Shown here one piece after another: positions 48,780-59,386 of a stretch of DNA of 64,000 nt. The position numbers were made by a program, and so were the translations under genes. The notes below the pieces were generated by a model. It ran no database searches and had not been told where the DNA came from. It saw only the letters and a program-made list of their open reading frames with translations. Within the stretch, counting starts at the first letter, position 1. The number at the start of each line of letters is the position of its first letter. This DNA comes from Pyricularia pennisetigena (Eukaryota > Ascomycota > Sordariomycetes > Magnaporthales > Pyriculariaceae), in NCBI RefSeq assembly GCF_004337985.1, contig NW_021940918.1:806001-870000 (forward strand). Direction: 5' to 3'.

Positions 48780-49769
48780 TTACTGATGAGTCCATTCGGG
48801 TTTCTTCTTCTCTGCAAATGCCGTCATCCCAATCTTTTGGTCCTGGCTCCCAAACAGACTGTGGAACACCCTACGCTCGTATTCAACGCCGTCGCGCAGA
48901 CCCAGATCCTGGCTCTTGTTGACCACCTCTTTGCACGCCTGGACCGCAACCTTGGAGTAGCCTGCGATCGTCTCGGCCGTCTTGAGCGTGGCCTCCATCA
49001 GCTCCTCATACGTGGCAAAGGACCGGGCAGCGACACCCCACTGGGCGGCCTCGGCACCAGTCATGGACTTGCCAGTGAGGATCAGCTCCATGGCACGAGC
49101 CTTCCCAACTGCCTTGGTGAGGCGCTGACTGCCGCCGGCGCCGGGAATGATGCCCAGCTTGATCTCAGGCTGGCCAAAGTTGGCCGATTCGGTGCAGTAG
49201 ATAAAGTCGCACATCAGGGCCAACTCGCAGCCGCCGCCAAGCGCGTGCCCAGAAACGGCTGCTATGATGGGCTTCTTGACCTGAGTGGTCAGGTCTGACC
49301 AGTTCTCGATGAATGACTCGGTGTAGGCCTTGGAGAAGGTCAGAGGTGCCATCTCCTTGATGTCGGCGCCTGCTGCGAAGGCCTTCTGAGAGCCTGTGAT
49401 TACAATGACCGATATGCTATCCGACTTTTGGTAGTCGCCCAGTGCCGTGTTGAGCTCCTTGATCAGTGGGGTACTGAGGGCGTTGAGAGCCTTTGGCCTG
49501 TTGAGCGTGACTATATGATTCGAGACATCTGGTTCAGTACTTTGATCACTTATGCTGCAACAAACAAAACCTTCTGTTTCCTTTGGCTGGTACCCCTTCA
49601 GGTCAAACTCCTCTCTTCACCTACCTTGACCGACACCTGGCCTGGGCTCTGAGACTTGAATGTGCTCATATCCCAGCCTAGAAGAAGCTGCAAATCCCCT
49701 AGTGATTCGCGGCAGGGTAGGGGCCTGTATTTTTGAGGCGACTGGCCGAAGAGCTCTGAAGGCGTTCAT
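48780..49769 (-). CDS. Mitochondrial enoyl-CoA hydratase
   Basis: Hydrates 2-trans-enoyl-CoA to 3-hydroxyacyl-CoA in mitochondrial beta-oxidation and branched-chain amino acid breakdown. Exons 49769-49625 and 49510-48780 join G with TC to form GVGQVTLNRPKALNAL, giving 291 residues. The N terminus (MNAFRALRPVASKIQ, then RITRGFAASSRLGYEHI) is a clear mitochondrial targeting peptide. The oxyanion-hole segment AFAAGADIKEM and both catalytic glutamates are present: Glu144 in GGGCELALMCD and Glu164 in GQPEIKLGIIPGAGGSQRL, which coincide with the numbering in the rat enzyme. The 114-bp intron has the donor GTAGGT. Divergent from Rer1. Confidence 0.95.
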
Positions 49770-50625
49770 GATGATCGATGTGTTCACGGAACCAATTGAG
49801 ATGATCAAATCAATGTGCCAGTTACCACGCAATCAATTCACAGACAAATTAACACAAAATATTATTTTTTTTTTTTTTTTTTTTTTTTTTGGTGAGCCTG
49901 AGAATGTAAAGTTCGGAGATTTCTAGATGTTGCGGACGTCGTCGGAGAGGCAAGTAGCAATCACAAGTTCAGCTTCCAACAGAGCTCCCCACCTATGACA
50001 CGGGCTTGACGGGGAAGCTGGCTCACAGTGTCAAATTAAACCGCCCATATCCGAGGTCAACCGTCGACATCATAGCGGGTTGGCTTGCTCATGCATCGTT
50101 CAAGGGGGTTACAAGCCTTTGGGTGGAGCTCCTATCCCTGTTGAGGAAAGCGGCTTGATTGGATTACTTGCAGGACGATAGCTGAGTGTTGTTGCGAGTA
50201 CGTACATTGGCCAAAACATTGATTGTAACAAGAGCTTGGCTGGCTGGATATCTTTGAACTGTGATCCACCGAACCCCTGTCACTCCTTACTTCAATCTTG
50301 AGTGCGCGCCACCCTGCATTACCTGTTGCATGGGCCAGATTACAACTAATCATATTTTTCCACGCCTTTCGCGACAACCAACAAACAAACCACTTTCTCG
50401 GGACGCACGCCACTTCATCTCGTTTTTGAATGCATACTAGGCCAGACGGGCGGAATACAAACACGTCGCAACTTGTAGCCCTACATCCCGCCGCAGCCCT
50501 CGACGTTGACTAAAAAGCAACGGATCGACCCTTTGGGCGCTTCACGACTTGTTGGTCGCAATCAGCTTCTACCAAGTCACAGAAACCCACTGTTCTTCTC
50601 AAACTCAGTTTCAACCCCGGCGACG
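49770..50625. promoter_or_regulatory. Divergent promoter of enoyl-CoA hydratase and Rer1 genes
   Basis: No gene seen. A 26-base T tract (49865-49890) lies about 100 bp upstream of the hydratase start codon. A frame at 50132-50464 has no recognisable features. Confidence 0.45.
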
Positions 50626-51476
50626 ATGGATTCCGTTGAGCTCGATCAGACGCCCTTTGCGGCAGTCTCTGCGCAGACATCCAGATTATCAAGAGTTCGT
50701 GCCCACAATCAAATCGAAACATGTTGTGCCCGCCACGGTCATCAGACTCCCCGCTTTTGCTCGTCGCATCCAAGAGGCTAACGATACCCGCTGCAATAGC
50801 AATACCAAGCCATCCTCGACCAGTCAACACCATATGTACTTTACAGATGGATCGGAACTGGCATCACACTCGTGCTCTTCTTCACCCGCATCTTCGTGGC
50901 ACAAGGCTGGTACATTGGTATGGGCCATCCTCTTCAGTCACAACTAAATTCTGCAAGGCCCAAGTGCTAACGATTTGTTTTTGTTTTTCTCCTTTCCAGT
51001 CGCCTATGCGCTGGGGATTTACCTGCTTAATCTCTTCCTCGCTTTCCTGCAGCCCAAGTTCGACCCCTCAAATGAAGCTCTGGACAATGACATGGAGGAC
51101 GGCGCAGTCGGAGGTCTGCCGACGAAGCAGGACGAGGAGTTCCGCCCATTCATCCGCCGCCTGCCCGAGTTTAAGTTCTGGCACGCGGCTACCCGTGCTA
51201 TCGTCATTGGCTTTCTCTGCAGTTGGTTCGAGGTCTTCAACGTGCCCGTCTTCTGGCCCGTGCTGGTCATGTACTGGTTCATCCTGTTCTTCCTGACAAG
51301 TAAGTACATGTGGATGACAATGGAAGCTGGAGAATCATCATTTCCCATTTGTGAAAGATATGCTAACCACCTCTTCTTGGATTGGATCAGTGCGTAAGCA
51401 AATCCAGCACATGATCAAGTACCGCTACGTACCTTTTTCGTTTGGAAAGGCTCGCTATGCCAAAAACAGTTCATGA
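50626..51476 (+). CDS. RER1: Rer1, Golgi-to-ER retrieval receptor
   Basis: Multi-spanning Golgi membrane protein that returns escaped ER membrane proteins by COPI vesicles. Exons 50626-50694, 50800-50917, 51000-51299 and 51391-51476, 190 residues. Spliced junctions give TSRLSR-QYQAILDQSTPYVL, GWYIVAYALGIYLLNLFL and FFLTMRKQIQHMIKYRYVPF, all typical of the family. Membrane segments: WIGTGITLVLFFTRIF, YALGIYLLNLFLAFL, AIVIGFLCSWFEVFNV and PVLVMYWFILFFLT. The conserved cytosolic loop FDPSNEALDNDMEDG and FRPFIRRLPEFKFWH is present, as is the basic tail PFSFGKARYAKNSS. Intron 1 uses a GTTCGT donor and a good GGCTAAC branch site. Confidence 0.96.
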
Positions 51477-52372
51477 ATGGGATGCCAAAGCAGCATTTCG
51501 TGACATCATGCACTGGGCCTAGGTCCAGACGCGCCTGGTTTTGCAGTCGATCATGGGCCTGATAGCATAATTCACATGTCTTGTTGCGGACAAAGTTTCC
51601 TCCTTCGGTTCTCGGAAGTGTGTATGATATACGAGGAAAGCATTATGGAGGAGATACCCATTCACCATGAAGGGGGTCATCTACATCTACAAGATTTAAT
51701 ATATCCTAGGGTTGGTCACTAAGATCTGGCGAGATCTAGATAGCTACAGAGAGAGCAGGCTGAGAGGAACGCTGCTGTGGTGACCAATAATTCACCAACA
51801 GACGCAGAGGGGCTACGATAACCCGGCGTAGCATTTGAATGAAGCGAGGGCGTTTGTTTGATTGGTGTGAGCAGCAGAAACCTTATGGGCTATCTTGCAC
51901 GGTTTTTTCTAGAATGCATTGCGCTTGGGCTATACTGATAGAATAAAGCTGCACAATCTCTTGAAAAAGTCCAGTCAATTGAACAAGCGGTTAATCAATC
52001 ATATCGTTGAGCGGGCACTCAATTCCGATTTTGTTGTGGTAATAATTCACAGGGGCTGCCTATTGGCGTCCCAGCACACACTGAAGTCGCACTCAGCACG
52101 CGGGTTTGCACCAAAGGGTGCAGCAGGGTGGGTTTAATATAGGGTAGGTAGGGGGAACAAAACATCAACCAAAAGAAAGAGTGGGGCCGAGCTTGCAGCT
52201 CCTAGCGAACTCGACAAGCTCCCCTTCGGGTTTAACATCAAAAAGTCACGTCAAGCCACAAAACACGCAAAACCATTCAGCGCATAACCACCATTGCATT
52301 TCAACTTACTGCTATAGACCTCGGTGGCATTCTAATCGGTCCAAACGCTGGGGAATAAAGGGAAAGGCAACC
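51477..52372. other. Intergenic region and PAF1 leader
   Basis: No gene supported between the Rer1 stop and the PAF1 start codon. A frame open from 52181 into PAF1 is read as 5' leader. Confidence 0.5.
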
Positions 52373-53952
52373 ATGTCGCAATCGGCGTCTCGCGGCGGCG
52401 AACGCATGGTGCATCAGGACTTCATCGCGCGCATCAGATATTCGAACACGCTCCCTCCACCACCAAATCCGCCAAAACTCCTCGAGATTCCCAACACCGG
52501 CCTTGCCAGTGGGCAGTACACAAATCCCGGATTCGCATCGCGTCTTGCGCGAGAACAACCGCTCAACATTGAAGCCGATGCGGAGCTGGGCATGCCGTTG
52601 GACCTGGTGGGAATGCCAGGCGTGTTCGATGGAGACGAGAGCTGTAGGATCAACCCCCAAGCCCTATGGAGAGACGGGCTATTGAGCTTGGTGGAATCTA
52701 GCTAATCACGGCCGCTACCACCACTACAGCAATCCAGGCCCCAGCGCAAAATCCACCCGTACACCCTCACGACAGGCTGCTGCTGCGACCACTGGCAACA
52801 CTAGGCAAGCCCAAAGCCACCGACGCAGCCGTCTCCTTCCTGAGGAGGACCGAATACATCGCTACAGCAAAGCGCTCGTCGAGCGATGGAGTCAGCCCCT
52901 TCATCGAGTCGAGCAACAAGCGACAAGGACAGGCGGGCGCAGCGGCTCGGAGAGCCCTGAAGCGACCAAGTCCGGAGATTGACGAAGACGCAGGTACGCC
53001 GGCGCACGTGAAGCGCAAGATCGCGCAGTCGTTTGAGACGGCGGCCCGCGACCTTGCGGACCCCAACAAGCACGTGCGGCACCCGCGCGGCCGCAACGTC
53101 GTTGTGAAGGAGGTCCTCCCGCTGCTGCCCGACATGGACGCGTTCCCCGACAGCGGCGCGTATGTGACTGTCAAGTTCTACACGCCACCGCTGACGGGCG
53201 TCGCCGACGCCAAGCCCAATGTCTACGACACTCGCATGCTGTCGGCCGTGCTCAAGCCGGCGCCCAAGACGGAGCAGGAGATGGAGCGCCTGCGCAGGCT
53301 CGAGGAGGCGTACCAGCGCGACCCGGCCAACGTTCCCAAGCCGCCGCCCAGCACCGAACTGGACTTTTACCTTCCCGACACCACGGCGGCTGGGGCCAAC
53401 TTCCGGCGCAAGTTCGACGTGGCCGACCCGGAGAGGGACGACACGGCACTGTACACGTCGGGCGAGTACTTCCAGTTCAACCGCATCCGGCGGTACGAGA
53501 CGGCCGAGGAGGTGGAGCTCGACCACACCAGCAAGTACGACGTCGAGGTGCTGCTGTCGCTCGGCGACGAGGACAACGGCACCGGCCGGGCCGCCGCGCT
53601 CTTCTACCCCGTCATGCAGCGCAGCGTCATCAAGTCGCAGCGCGGAAAGAACATCCTGCGTACGCGCGGCCTCATCGGTGGGCAGGACGAGGAGGAGGAG
53701 ATAATCGACCAGCTCGACGTCACGGTCGATGACGCGCCAGCGGATATGCAGGAGATGATGGACCACTTCAAGAGCCAGCCGCGGGTTGACCCCAACGCGG
53801 GCTTGGAGGATGAGGACGCCGCGGCTGAGGATGGCGGGGATCGTGAGAAGCAGGGTTCACCGGCTGGGCGTGAAGGCAGCCCAGACTCTGCGAACGGCAA
53901 AGCTGGTGGCGACTCGGAGGAGCAGGATGCTGAAGGCGATGAAGAGGAGTAA
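52373..53952 (+). CDS. PAF1: Paf1, subunit of the Paf1 transcription elongation complex
   Basis: Nuclear RNA polymerase II-associated factor that supports elongation and co-transcriptional histone marks. Exons 52373-52643 and 52730-53952; the 86-bp intron (GTAGGA...ACAG) joins GDES to SIQAPAQNPPVHPHD, giving 497 residues. The N terminus (VHQDFIARIRYSNTLPPPP, then GMPLDLVGMPGVFDGDES) is the family's signature start, and HPHDRLLLRPLATLGKPK and VSFLRRTEYIATA follow. The conserved central region continues through DLDFYLPDTTAAG-like and EYFQFNRIRRYETAEE segments. The C-terminal 80 residues are acidic (Asp/Glu-rich, disordered), as in relatives. Converges with the GT90 gene. Confidence 0.95.
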
Positions 53953-54612
53953 AATTGACGCAGCGGACATGGGCCCTGAGCCGGTCGATCAAGCGCGGAG
54001 AATGCTGGCCTGTAATACATTTGTAGCAATATAAAAAAATGCAACTTGCTCAGATGCAGAGCTCTATTCAGTATCATGTTTGAGTGCTTGTGTGTTGTTT
54101 TGGTTTCGATTTTTGGGTGTTCTAGGCCCCGTCAGTGAGTGCTTGGTTCACCTCGAATCTGGCGCTGATCAGTATGCTGTATGCCAGCTAATTTTTGCTT
54201 CCTCGGAGCTGGAACCAACTACAGTTTACATATATATTCTAATACAACCGCACGTATGTAATGCCTCTATCGCCAACTGTGGCGTGAGGGATGAGATGTA
54301 CACAAAAAGCCAGGTAAAACAAGAAACGCCATCCAGTAAACCAACAGGAACAAAACTCAGATATGCACCCAAACGTGACATGCTAATCCCAGAATACTCC
54401 TTTAATGCCTGCAGTAATAACAAGTGACGACGGAGGGACCAGTCAGCCAAAAATGACTGCAATCATGCTATCAAGCCAAATACCCAATATTCTGTCTATC
54501 GTCATCGACGACCCGGCCGTACCTAGGGAATCGTTCACTTCTTGTCAGCTACAACGTCAAACGAGGCGAAGAACATAAGGTTATTGGACATGATCAATAT
54601 CAAGATCAAGAC
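53953..54612. other. 3' flank between convergent genes
   Basis: No gene seen between the PAF1 stop and the GT90 stop. Confidence 0.5.
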
Positions 54613-56463
54613 TCACTCAAGTAGCAACCTAAAGAACCACACCTCGAGGTCCTCATTCCGCAGCACCTTGGCGGCCCACTCCCTACCGCCGAGCGCCATT
54701 TGCTGGGCCAGCTCCTCGCCGCCATCCGCGCCGCCTTCGCTAAAGTACCTGACGAGCTCGGCCCAGTCGTCGCCGCGGAGGCTCATGGGCACGTAGTGGA
54801 CCCAGGGCTTGAGCCAATCGGCGTGCCACTCGCGAAAGATGGACAGCTTGTAGACGAGACTCCGCGACCGGAGGAAGGCGTAGAAGCGGCCCGAGAAGGC
54901 GTTGCCGTCCACGTCTAGGAGGTGCCGGTAGTGCCAGGCCGACTCGGGCCGCGTCCGGCCCTTGACGGTGAAGTGCCGCTCCTGCTCGTCACAGTCGGCT
55001 GGGTCGCACTGCCCGACGTGCGAGAAGAAGACGTCGAAGAGGGACGCGAGGCGGCTGCGTGGTGCCGGCTTCGCCTGCCACTTCTGTTGCTGCGAAGCGT
55101 CGCTGGTTGGGACGGGCTCGAGAATCTTGGCCGACTCGGCATTGCTGAGCTTGTCCACCATGCGCTGCCGATGGTGGCGCCTCCAGCCGCCGTTGCGGCT
55201 GTATCCGCCCGTGGTCGAGCCGCGCCAGTACAGCTTTGCCTTTTTGCTCTCCCAGCTCGGGTCCTGCGCCTCGTCGTACGCGACCTTCTCATACCAGTAC
55301 CAAGGGGCGGGGTACAGGATGTCGGCGTAGGTCGACACCTTGGACGCTGAAAATATGGGGAACAGCTCCTGCACCACGCTGTAAGCGTTGGGTCTCTCGA
55401 AGAGCCCAAACGAGGTGGCCAGGGACGGCGACGAGCAGACGTCGGACAGAGCTGTGGCGTTGTACACGAAGCCCAGCTCCCCCATCAGCGACTGCGAGAC
55501 GTCGTCGACGCGCTCCGAGTCGTCGAGGATCCGCGCCGCCGAGCCCGGCCCGCACGACGCCCGCGAGTGCAGCCAGGTCGACTGGTGCGCATACGTGTTG
55601 AACCGCGTCGTGCCGACGGCGTCGAACCCGCCCTCGGGCGCCAGCCCCACGGGCCTTGCCTCACCCCCGGGCGAGCCGAACGAGTTCCTAGGCTTCTTGC
55701 CCGCAGCCGCAGCGGCCCTCTCCTCTGCAGCCCGCGCAACCAACCTCGCCATGTCATCGTGCGGCACCACCACGCGCGGCTCATCGTGGACGTTGAACGC
55801 CAGGTCCATGTCGGGCAGGTGCTCGACGAACGAGGCCATCATGCCGCTGAGGGCTTTGCGGTGCCAGTCATTGCCTCCCGATATGTGCGCGACCCTGCCG
55901 CCGCGGACCTGCACACCGAGCAGCAGGTTCCCCGCGAAGCCCAGCGCCTCGGCGGCGCGGCCGCGGATCGTTGCGGGCCGCAGGCCCCAGAACGGGGTCA
56001 GTAAGTTCGCGACGCCGTCGAATTCGTCGATGAGCTGCACGTCGCGCGCGCGCGCAAACTCCCACCACTTGTCAAAGTTTGGCGGTGGTGGCAGGCCGTC
56101 ATGCCGCCGGCGATACTCGGCCACGGCGTCCCGGAGCGTCTTGGACTGCCGGGCGAGCGTGGCTTTCATCTCGACCTCGGCTGCTTGGATGAGGTGCGAC
56201 ACGGGGTGCTGACCTGGGGGTGCTGGCTTTGGACCGCGGTCTGCTGTTCGTACGGTCGAGTCCGTGTCGCCCGGGACGGTATGTCTGGTTGTCGTGGTAG
56301 TGGATGATGGTGGCGATGATGGGTTTTGTTGCGCGGTGAACGGTACACTCGCGTTCAAGGGCCTGCCGGGACCTGTCCATAAACCTAGTAGGTACAGTGT
56401 GCATATGGCGACAACAATGGCGATGCCGAAGCATTGCTGTTTTCGGCATCTTAAGATCCCCAT
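54613..56463 (-). CDS. GT90-family (CAP10-like) glycosyltransferase, type II membrane protein
   Basis: Predicted Golgi glycosyltransferase related to Cryptococcus Cap10 xylosyltransferase and animal protein O-glucosyltransferases; donor and acceptor sugars cannot be told from sequence. One exon, 616 residues. A short cytosolic end (MGILRCRKQQC) precedes a signal anchor (FGIAIVVAICTLYLLGLW) and a Pro/Thr-rich stem. The family's hallmark is KLYWRGSTTGGYSRNGGWRR near residue 415, and a C-terminal block follows (SLVYKLSIFREWHADWLKPW, then HYVPMSLRGDDWAELVRYF). The frame ends FFRLLLE at a TGA that overlaps a GTGAGT donor-like site, so a small last exon beginning near 54550 may exist; the only visible acceptor would end the protein in LLLD. 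Large Ala/Arg insertions (AARAAEERAAAAAGKKPR-like) enlarge the middle. Confidence 0.85.
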   Translation of the reverse strand: MGILRCRKQQCFGIAIVVAICTLYLLGLWTGPGRPLNASVPFTAQQNPSSPPSSTTTTTRHTVPGDTDSTVRTADRGPKPAPPGQHPVSHLIQAAEVEMKATLARQSKTLRDAVAEYRRRHDGLPPPPNFDKWWEFARARDVQLIDEFDGVANLLTPFWGLRPATIRGRAAEALGFAGNLLLGVQVRGGRVAHISGGNDWHRKALSGMMASFVEHLPDMDLAFNVHDEPRVVVPHDDMARLVARAAEERAAAAAGKKPRNSFGSPGGEARPVGLAPEGGFDAVGTTRFNTYAHQSTWLHSRASCGPGSAARILDDSERVDDVSQSLMGELGFVYNATALSDVCSSPSLATSFGLFERPNAYSVVQELFPIFSASKVSTYADILYPAPWYWYEKVAYDEAQDPSWESKKAKLYWRGSTTGGYSRNGGWRRHHRQRMVDKLSNAESAKILEPVPTSDASQQQKWQAKPAPRSRLASLFDVFFSHVGQCDPADCDEQERHFTVKGRTRPESAWHYRHLLDVDGNAFSGRFYAFLRSRSLVYKLSIFREWHADWLKPWVHYVPMSLRGDDWAELVRYFSEGGADGGEELAQQMALGGREWAAKVLRNEDLEVWFFRLLLE

Positions 56464-57465
56464 GGTGGGAGAGCAGCCTCGCTATCTTCTCAAATGTCGA
56501 CGATTCTCTCACCCCAGAAGACCATGCGCATTTATCTAGATCAAGGTAAATTACACGAATGAGAAGAGTATCACGAGTGGTGAATTTTACAGAGCCAAGT
56601 AGGGTGGATGAACTTGATTATTTTGCATGTCTAGTTCTCAGGTCGTTAGAAGAAGACAAAAAGGCTCGGGCGATTCTTGCTATTGGGCAAAGGGCAATAG
56701 CTGGGCTGTGCTTAGCCTGGATCTCGGCGGGGTTTCTGTTTGCTTTTTTTATTCTTTTTTATTTGCAAGTTTGTAAACAACGTCATAGTGCCAAGGCAGC
56801 AAGCACCAACTCTTCACCATGACTAGGACACACAAACAGTTCTTTCTGCATACTCCATGCTCATTATTAAATTAAACGACATTGTCTCTGAAAATCTTGA
56901 TTTGATATTCATTCTCGTATTATTATATGGTTTACCGTTGGCAAGTGCAGCGACTGCCTGTTTATTCGTTGGCGATATGTTCTGGTTGCCCAGCAACGAC
57001 CGCTACCTGAACCTACCCAAACAAGCCAAGTGCATGAGAGCCGGATACTACCGTAGGTAGCGATACATTTGTCAAATCTGCACACGCCTCATTCAAGGTT
57101 GATGCTCTGCACACAAAACATATATAGAGTGTATATAGTATATATTCAAAAAGTTGCATTGTCTATTCTTTCCATTATCCCTGGCCCATGGTCCCGATCT
57201 ATTTGAAATTCAAAGTGTAGCTACATCAGGGAACCGCTATAGAATGCGCAAAACGCCACCTGAAGCAACACAAGTAGTACAGTGGGGGAAAACAGAAACA
57301 TAAAAAATCAAAGATGGAATGAAAACAGGAGAGTCAGTCTTTGGTCTGCTCTTCTCGACAGAAATAATTGGGGAACCGCTGTACATTTAAAAATGTTCGC
57401 AAACGACAAATGTGACCCAAGAAATGATCATGGAATTATTTCCATGTTTCCAGGTCGTTCGTTGT
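56464..57465. other. Intergenic region
   Basis: No gene supported. Upstream region of GT90 and 3' flank of the NADH dehydrogenase gene; AT-rich around 56850-56930 and 57110-57160. Confidence 0.5.
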
Positions 57466-59386
57466 TTACTCTCGTGATACGTCACGGCCAAAGATCTTGG
57501 ACTTGACCCAGTCGTTGATGACAAGGATGCGGTTGCGTGCTAGATCGGTACAGTCAGTAAGCGGTCATAGTAAAGCAGATATCACGTTAGATGGACAACA
57601 TACCACTGAAGCACATGGAAAGGTAAGCACTCCTCCAGAACAGGTATGTCAGCCTGCCACCGGTGGCAAAGTTGCCGTCAAGCCAGCTGATGTCGGCGAC
57701 TGCCTTGTCGGAGCCAATGTATGCCAGAGAACCCTGGTGCGAGTACTTGAACGGCCTGATGTCCTTGATGCGACGCAGCTTGCGCTCGTACTCGGCAATC
57801 TCGGCGCTGACCTCAGCCGGCGCCCTGTCCGCCTGCTTCACATTGAGCGACGAGCTGAGCTCTTGAATCTTGTTCTCGAGTGCCTCCGTCATGGCCATGT
57901 TGTTGAACAGACGGGCCAAGAAGGCTCCCTCTTGCGAGGCAACCTGAGCGGTCGGTCCGTACCCAGCTACGGCGCAGTCACCGATGGCCCAGATGTCGCG
58001 GGCACCCTGCACGACAAGGTACTCGTTAACGGCGAGGCCGCGGCGCGAGTCTTTCTGCGCAGGTATCCTGGAACAGAGATCCTTGACCAGAGGGCGGACG
58101 GCGTTACCCGTCGCCCAGACGAGAAGGCCGTAGGGCATGACGCGCTTCTCCTTGGTACCGTCGGGTCGGGTGGTGGTGGCCTCGACCGACTTGTCCGTAA
58201 CCTTCTGGACCATAGTCTTGGTCTCGATGTTGATCTTCTCCTCCTTGAGCGTGCTCTCGGTGTACTCGATCAGCTGCTTGGAGAAGCTGGGAAGAACGCT
58301 AGGCAGGGCCTCGACCAAGGTAACCTTGAATCGGTCACTGATCTCAGGAATAAGCTTCTTGATGTCCTCCTCAAAGAAGTCGGCAAGCTCGCCGGCAAAC
58401 TCGACACCAGTGGGTCCTCCACCGACCACGACGACGCTCAACAGACGGTCGATCTCCTCGGGAGTCTGATCCTTGAAGGCGGCCGTCTCGACGCAGTCCA
58501 TGATCTTCTTGCGGATCAACTGCGCGTCGCCAATCTCCTTGAGGAAGCACGAGTGCTCGCGCACGCCCGGAATGCCGAAAGTGGCGTTCTCTGCACCAAC
58601 ACCAACAACCAGCATGTCGTAGGGCACCTCGGTTTCGGCCATGTCGCCCTTGACTTCTGACGTGTCAAAGATCTTGACGACCTTGCGGTCGGGGTCGATG
58701 CTGCTGGCCTCGGCCTCATAGTACTTGACCTTAGCCTTCTTGTTACGCAGGATGGTCCTCACCGGCTCCATGATGGAGCGGTGCTCGATTGTTCCGGTCG
58801 TACATGACGGCAGCAGAGGGGTGAAGAGGAAGTAGTTGCGCGGTGAGATGACGATGACGTTGTAGTTCTCGACATCGAGGTTCTTCAGCAGGGAGACGGA
58901 GCCCCATCCCGTACCTGGAATTGACAGCGACCAGACCCGTTAGCACAAATTTCATCTGCTCGATTGCATACACAGCGAGTCAAGGCATATGACACGTTGG
59001 TCCTCACCGAGAATCACCAATGTTTTCCTGCTTGGGTCGGGGTCGGCCGGCTCGGCGGGGTGCCTCTCCTGGTAGATTGAGTACGCCGTGTAGCCCAAGC
59101 CACCAATCAGAGATAGCTGGATAAGACGCCACAGGAAGCGCAGTTTGCTGAACTTCTTCTTTGGGGGTTGTTGCGGCGAGAGAGTGGCCGCAGGGGCTTC
59201 TGTTGACTCGAACCTGCGCTGGATTTGCAATTGGCTCTGTACTGTAGCGGGTGCGCTGTAGACAGGACGTCGTGTCCTCACGGACATAAATCGATGCTGG
59301 GACTGGAGGCGGATGGCAGGCTGCGCGACCTGCGACAGACGTGCTTGCTGCGGCGCAAGCCGAGCAAGTGCTCTGGCAGACGCCAT
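57466..59386 (-). CDS. Mitochondrial type II (alternative) NADH:ubiquinone oxidoreductase
   Basis: Rotenone-insensitive, non-proton-pumping NADH dehydrogenase of the inner mitochondrial membrane, probably facing the intermembrane space. Exons 59386-59008, 58914-57604 and 57539-57466, 587 residues. A targeting peptide rich in Arg/Gln/Ser is followed by a membrane anchor (FLWRLIQLSLIGGLGYTAY), the layout of external NDE enzymes. The first dinucleotide fold is rebuilt by splicing (LVILGTGWGSVSLLK); the second is VVVVGGGPTGVEFAGEL (about residue 287). FLFTPLLPSCTTGTIEHRS and IWAIGDCAVAGYGPTAQVA are typical FAD/quinone-site segments. The C-terminal exon gives NDWVKSKIFGRDVSRE, the conserved membrane-anchoring tail. 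No calcium-binding EF-hand insert is seen. Internal versus external orientation is an inference from the anchor. Confidence 0.93.

Noticed and set aside
52801..53766. 321-codon minus-strand frame
   Set aside because: Shadow of GC-rich PAF1 coding sequence; codon bias keeps the opposite strand open.
57497..58660. 387-codon plus-strand frame
   Set aside because: Antisense shadow of the NADH dehydrogenase gene, which is clearly conserved on the minus strand.
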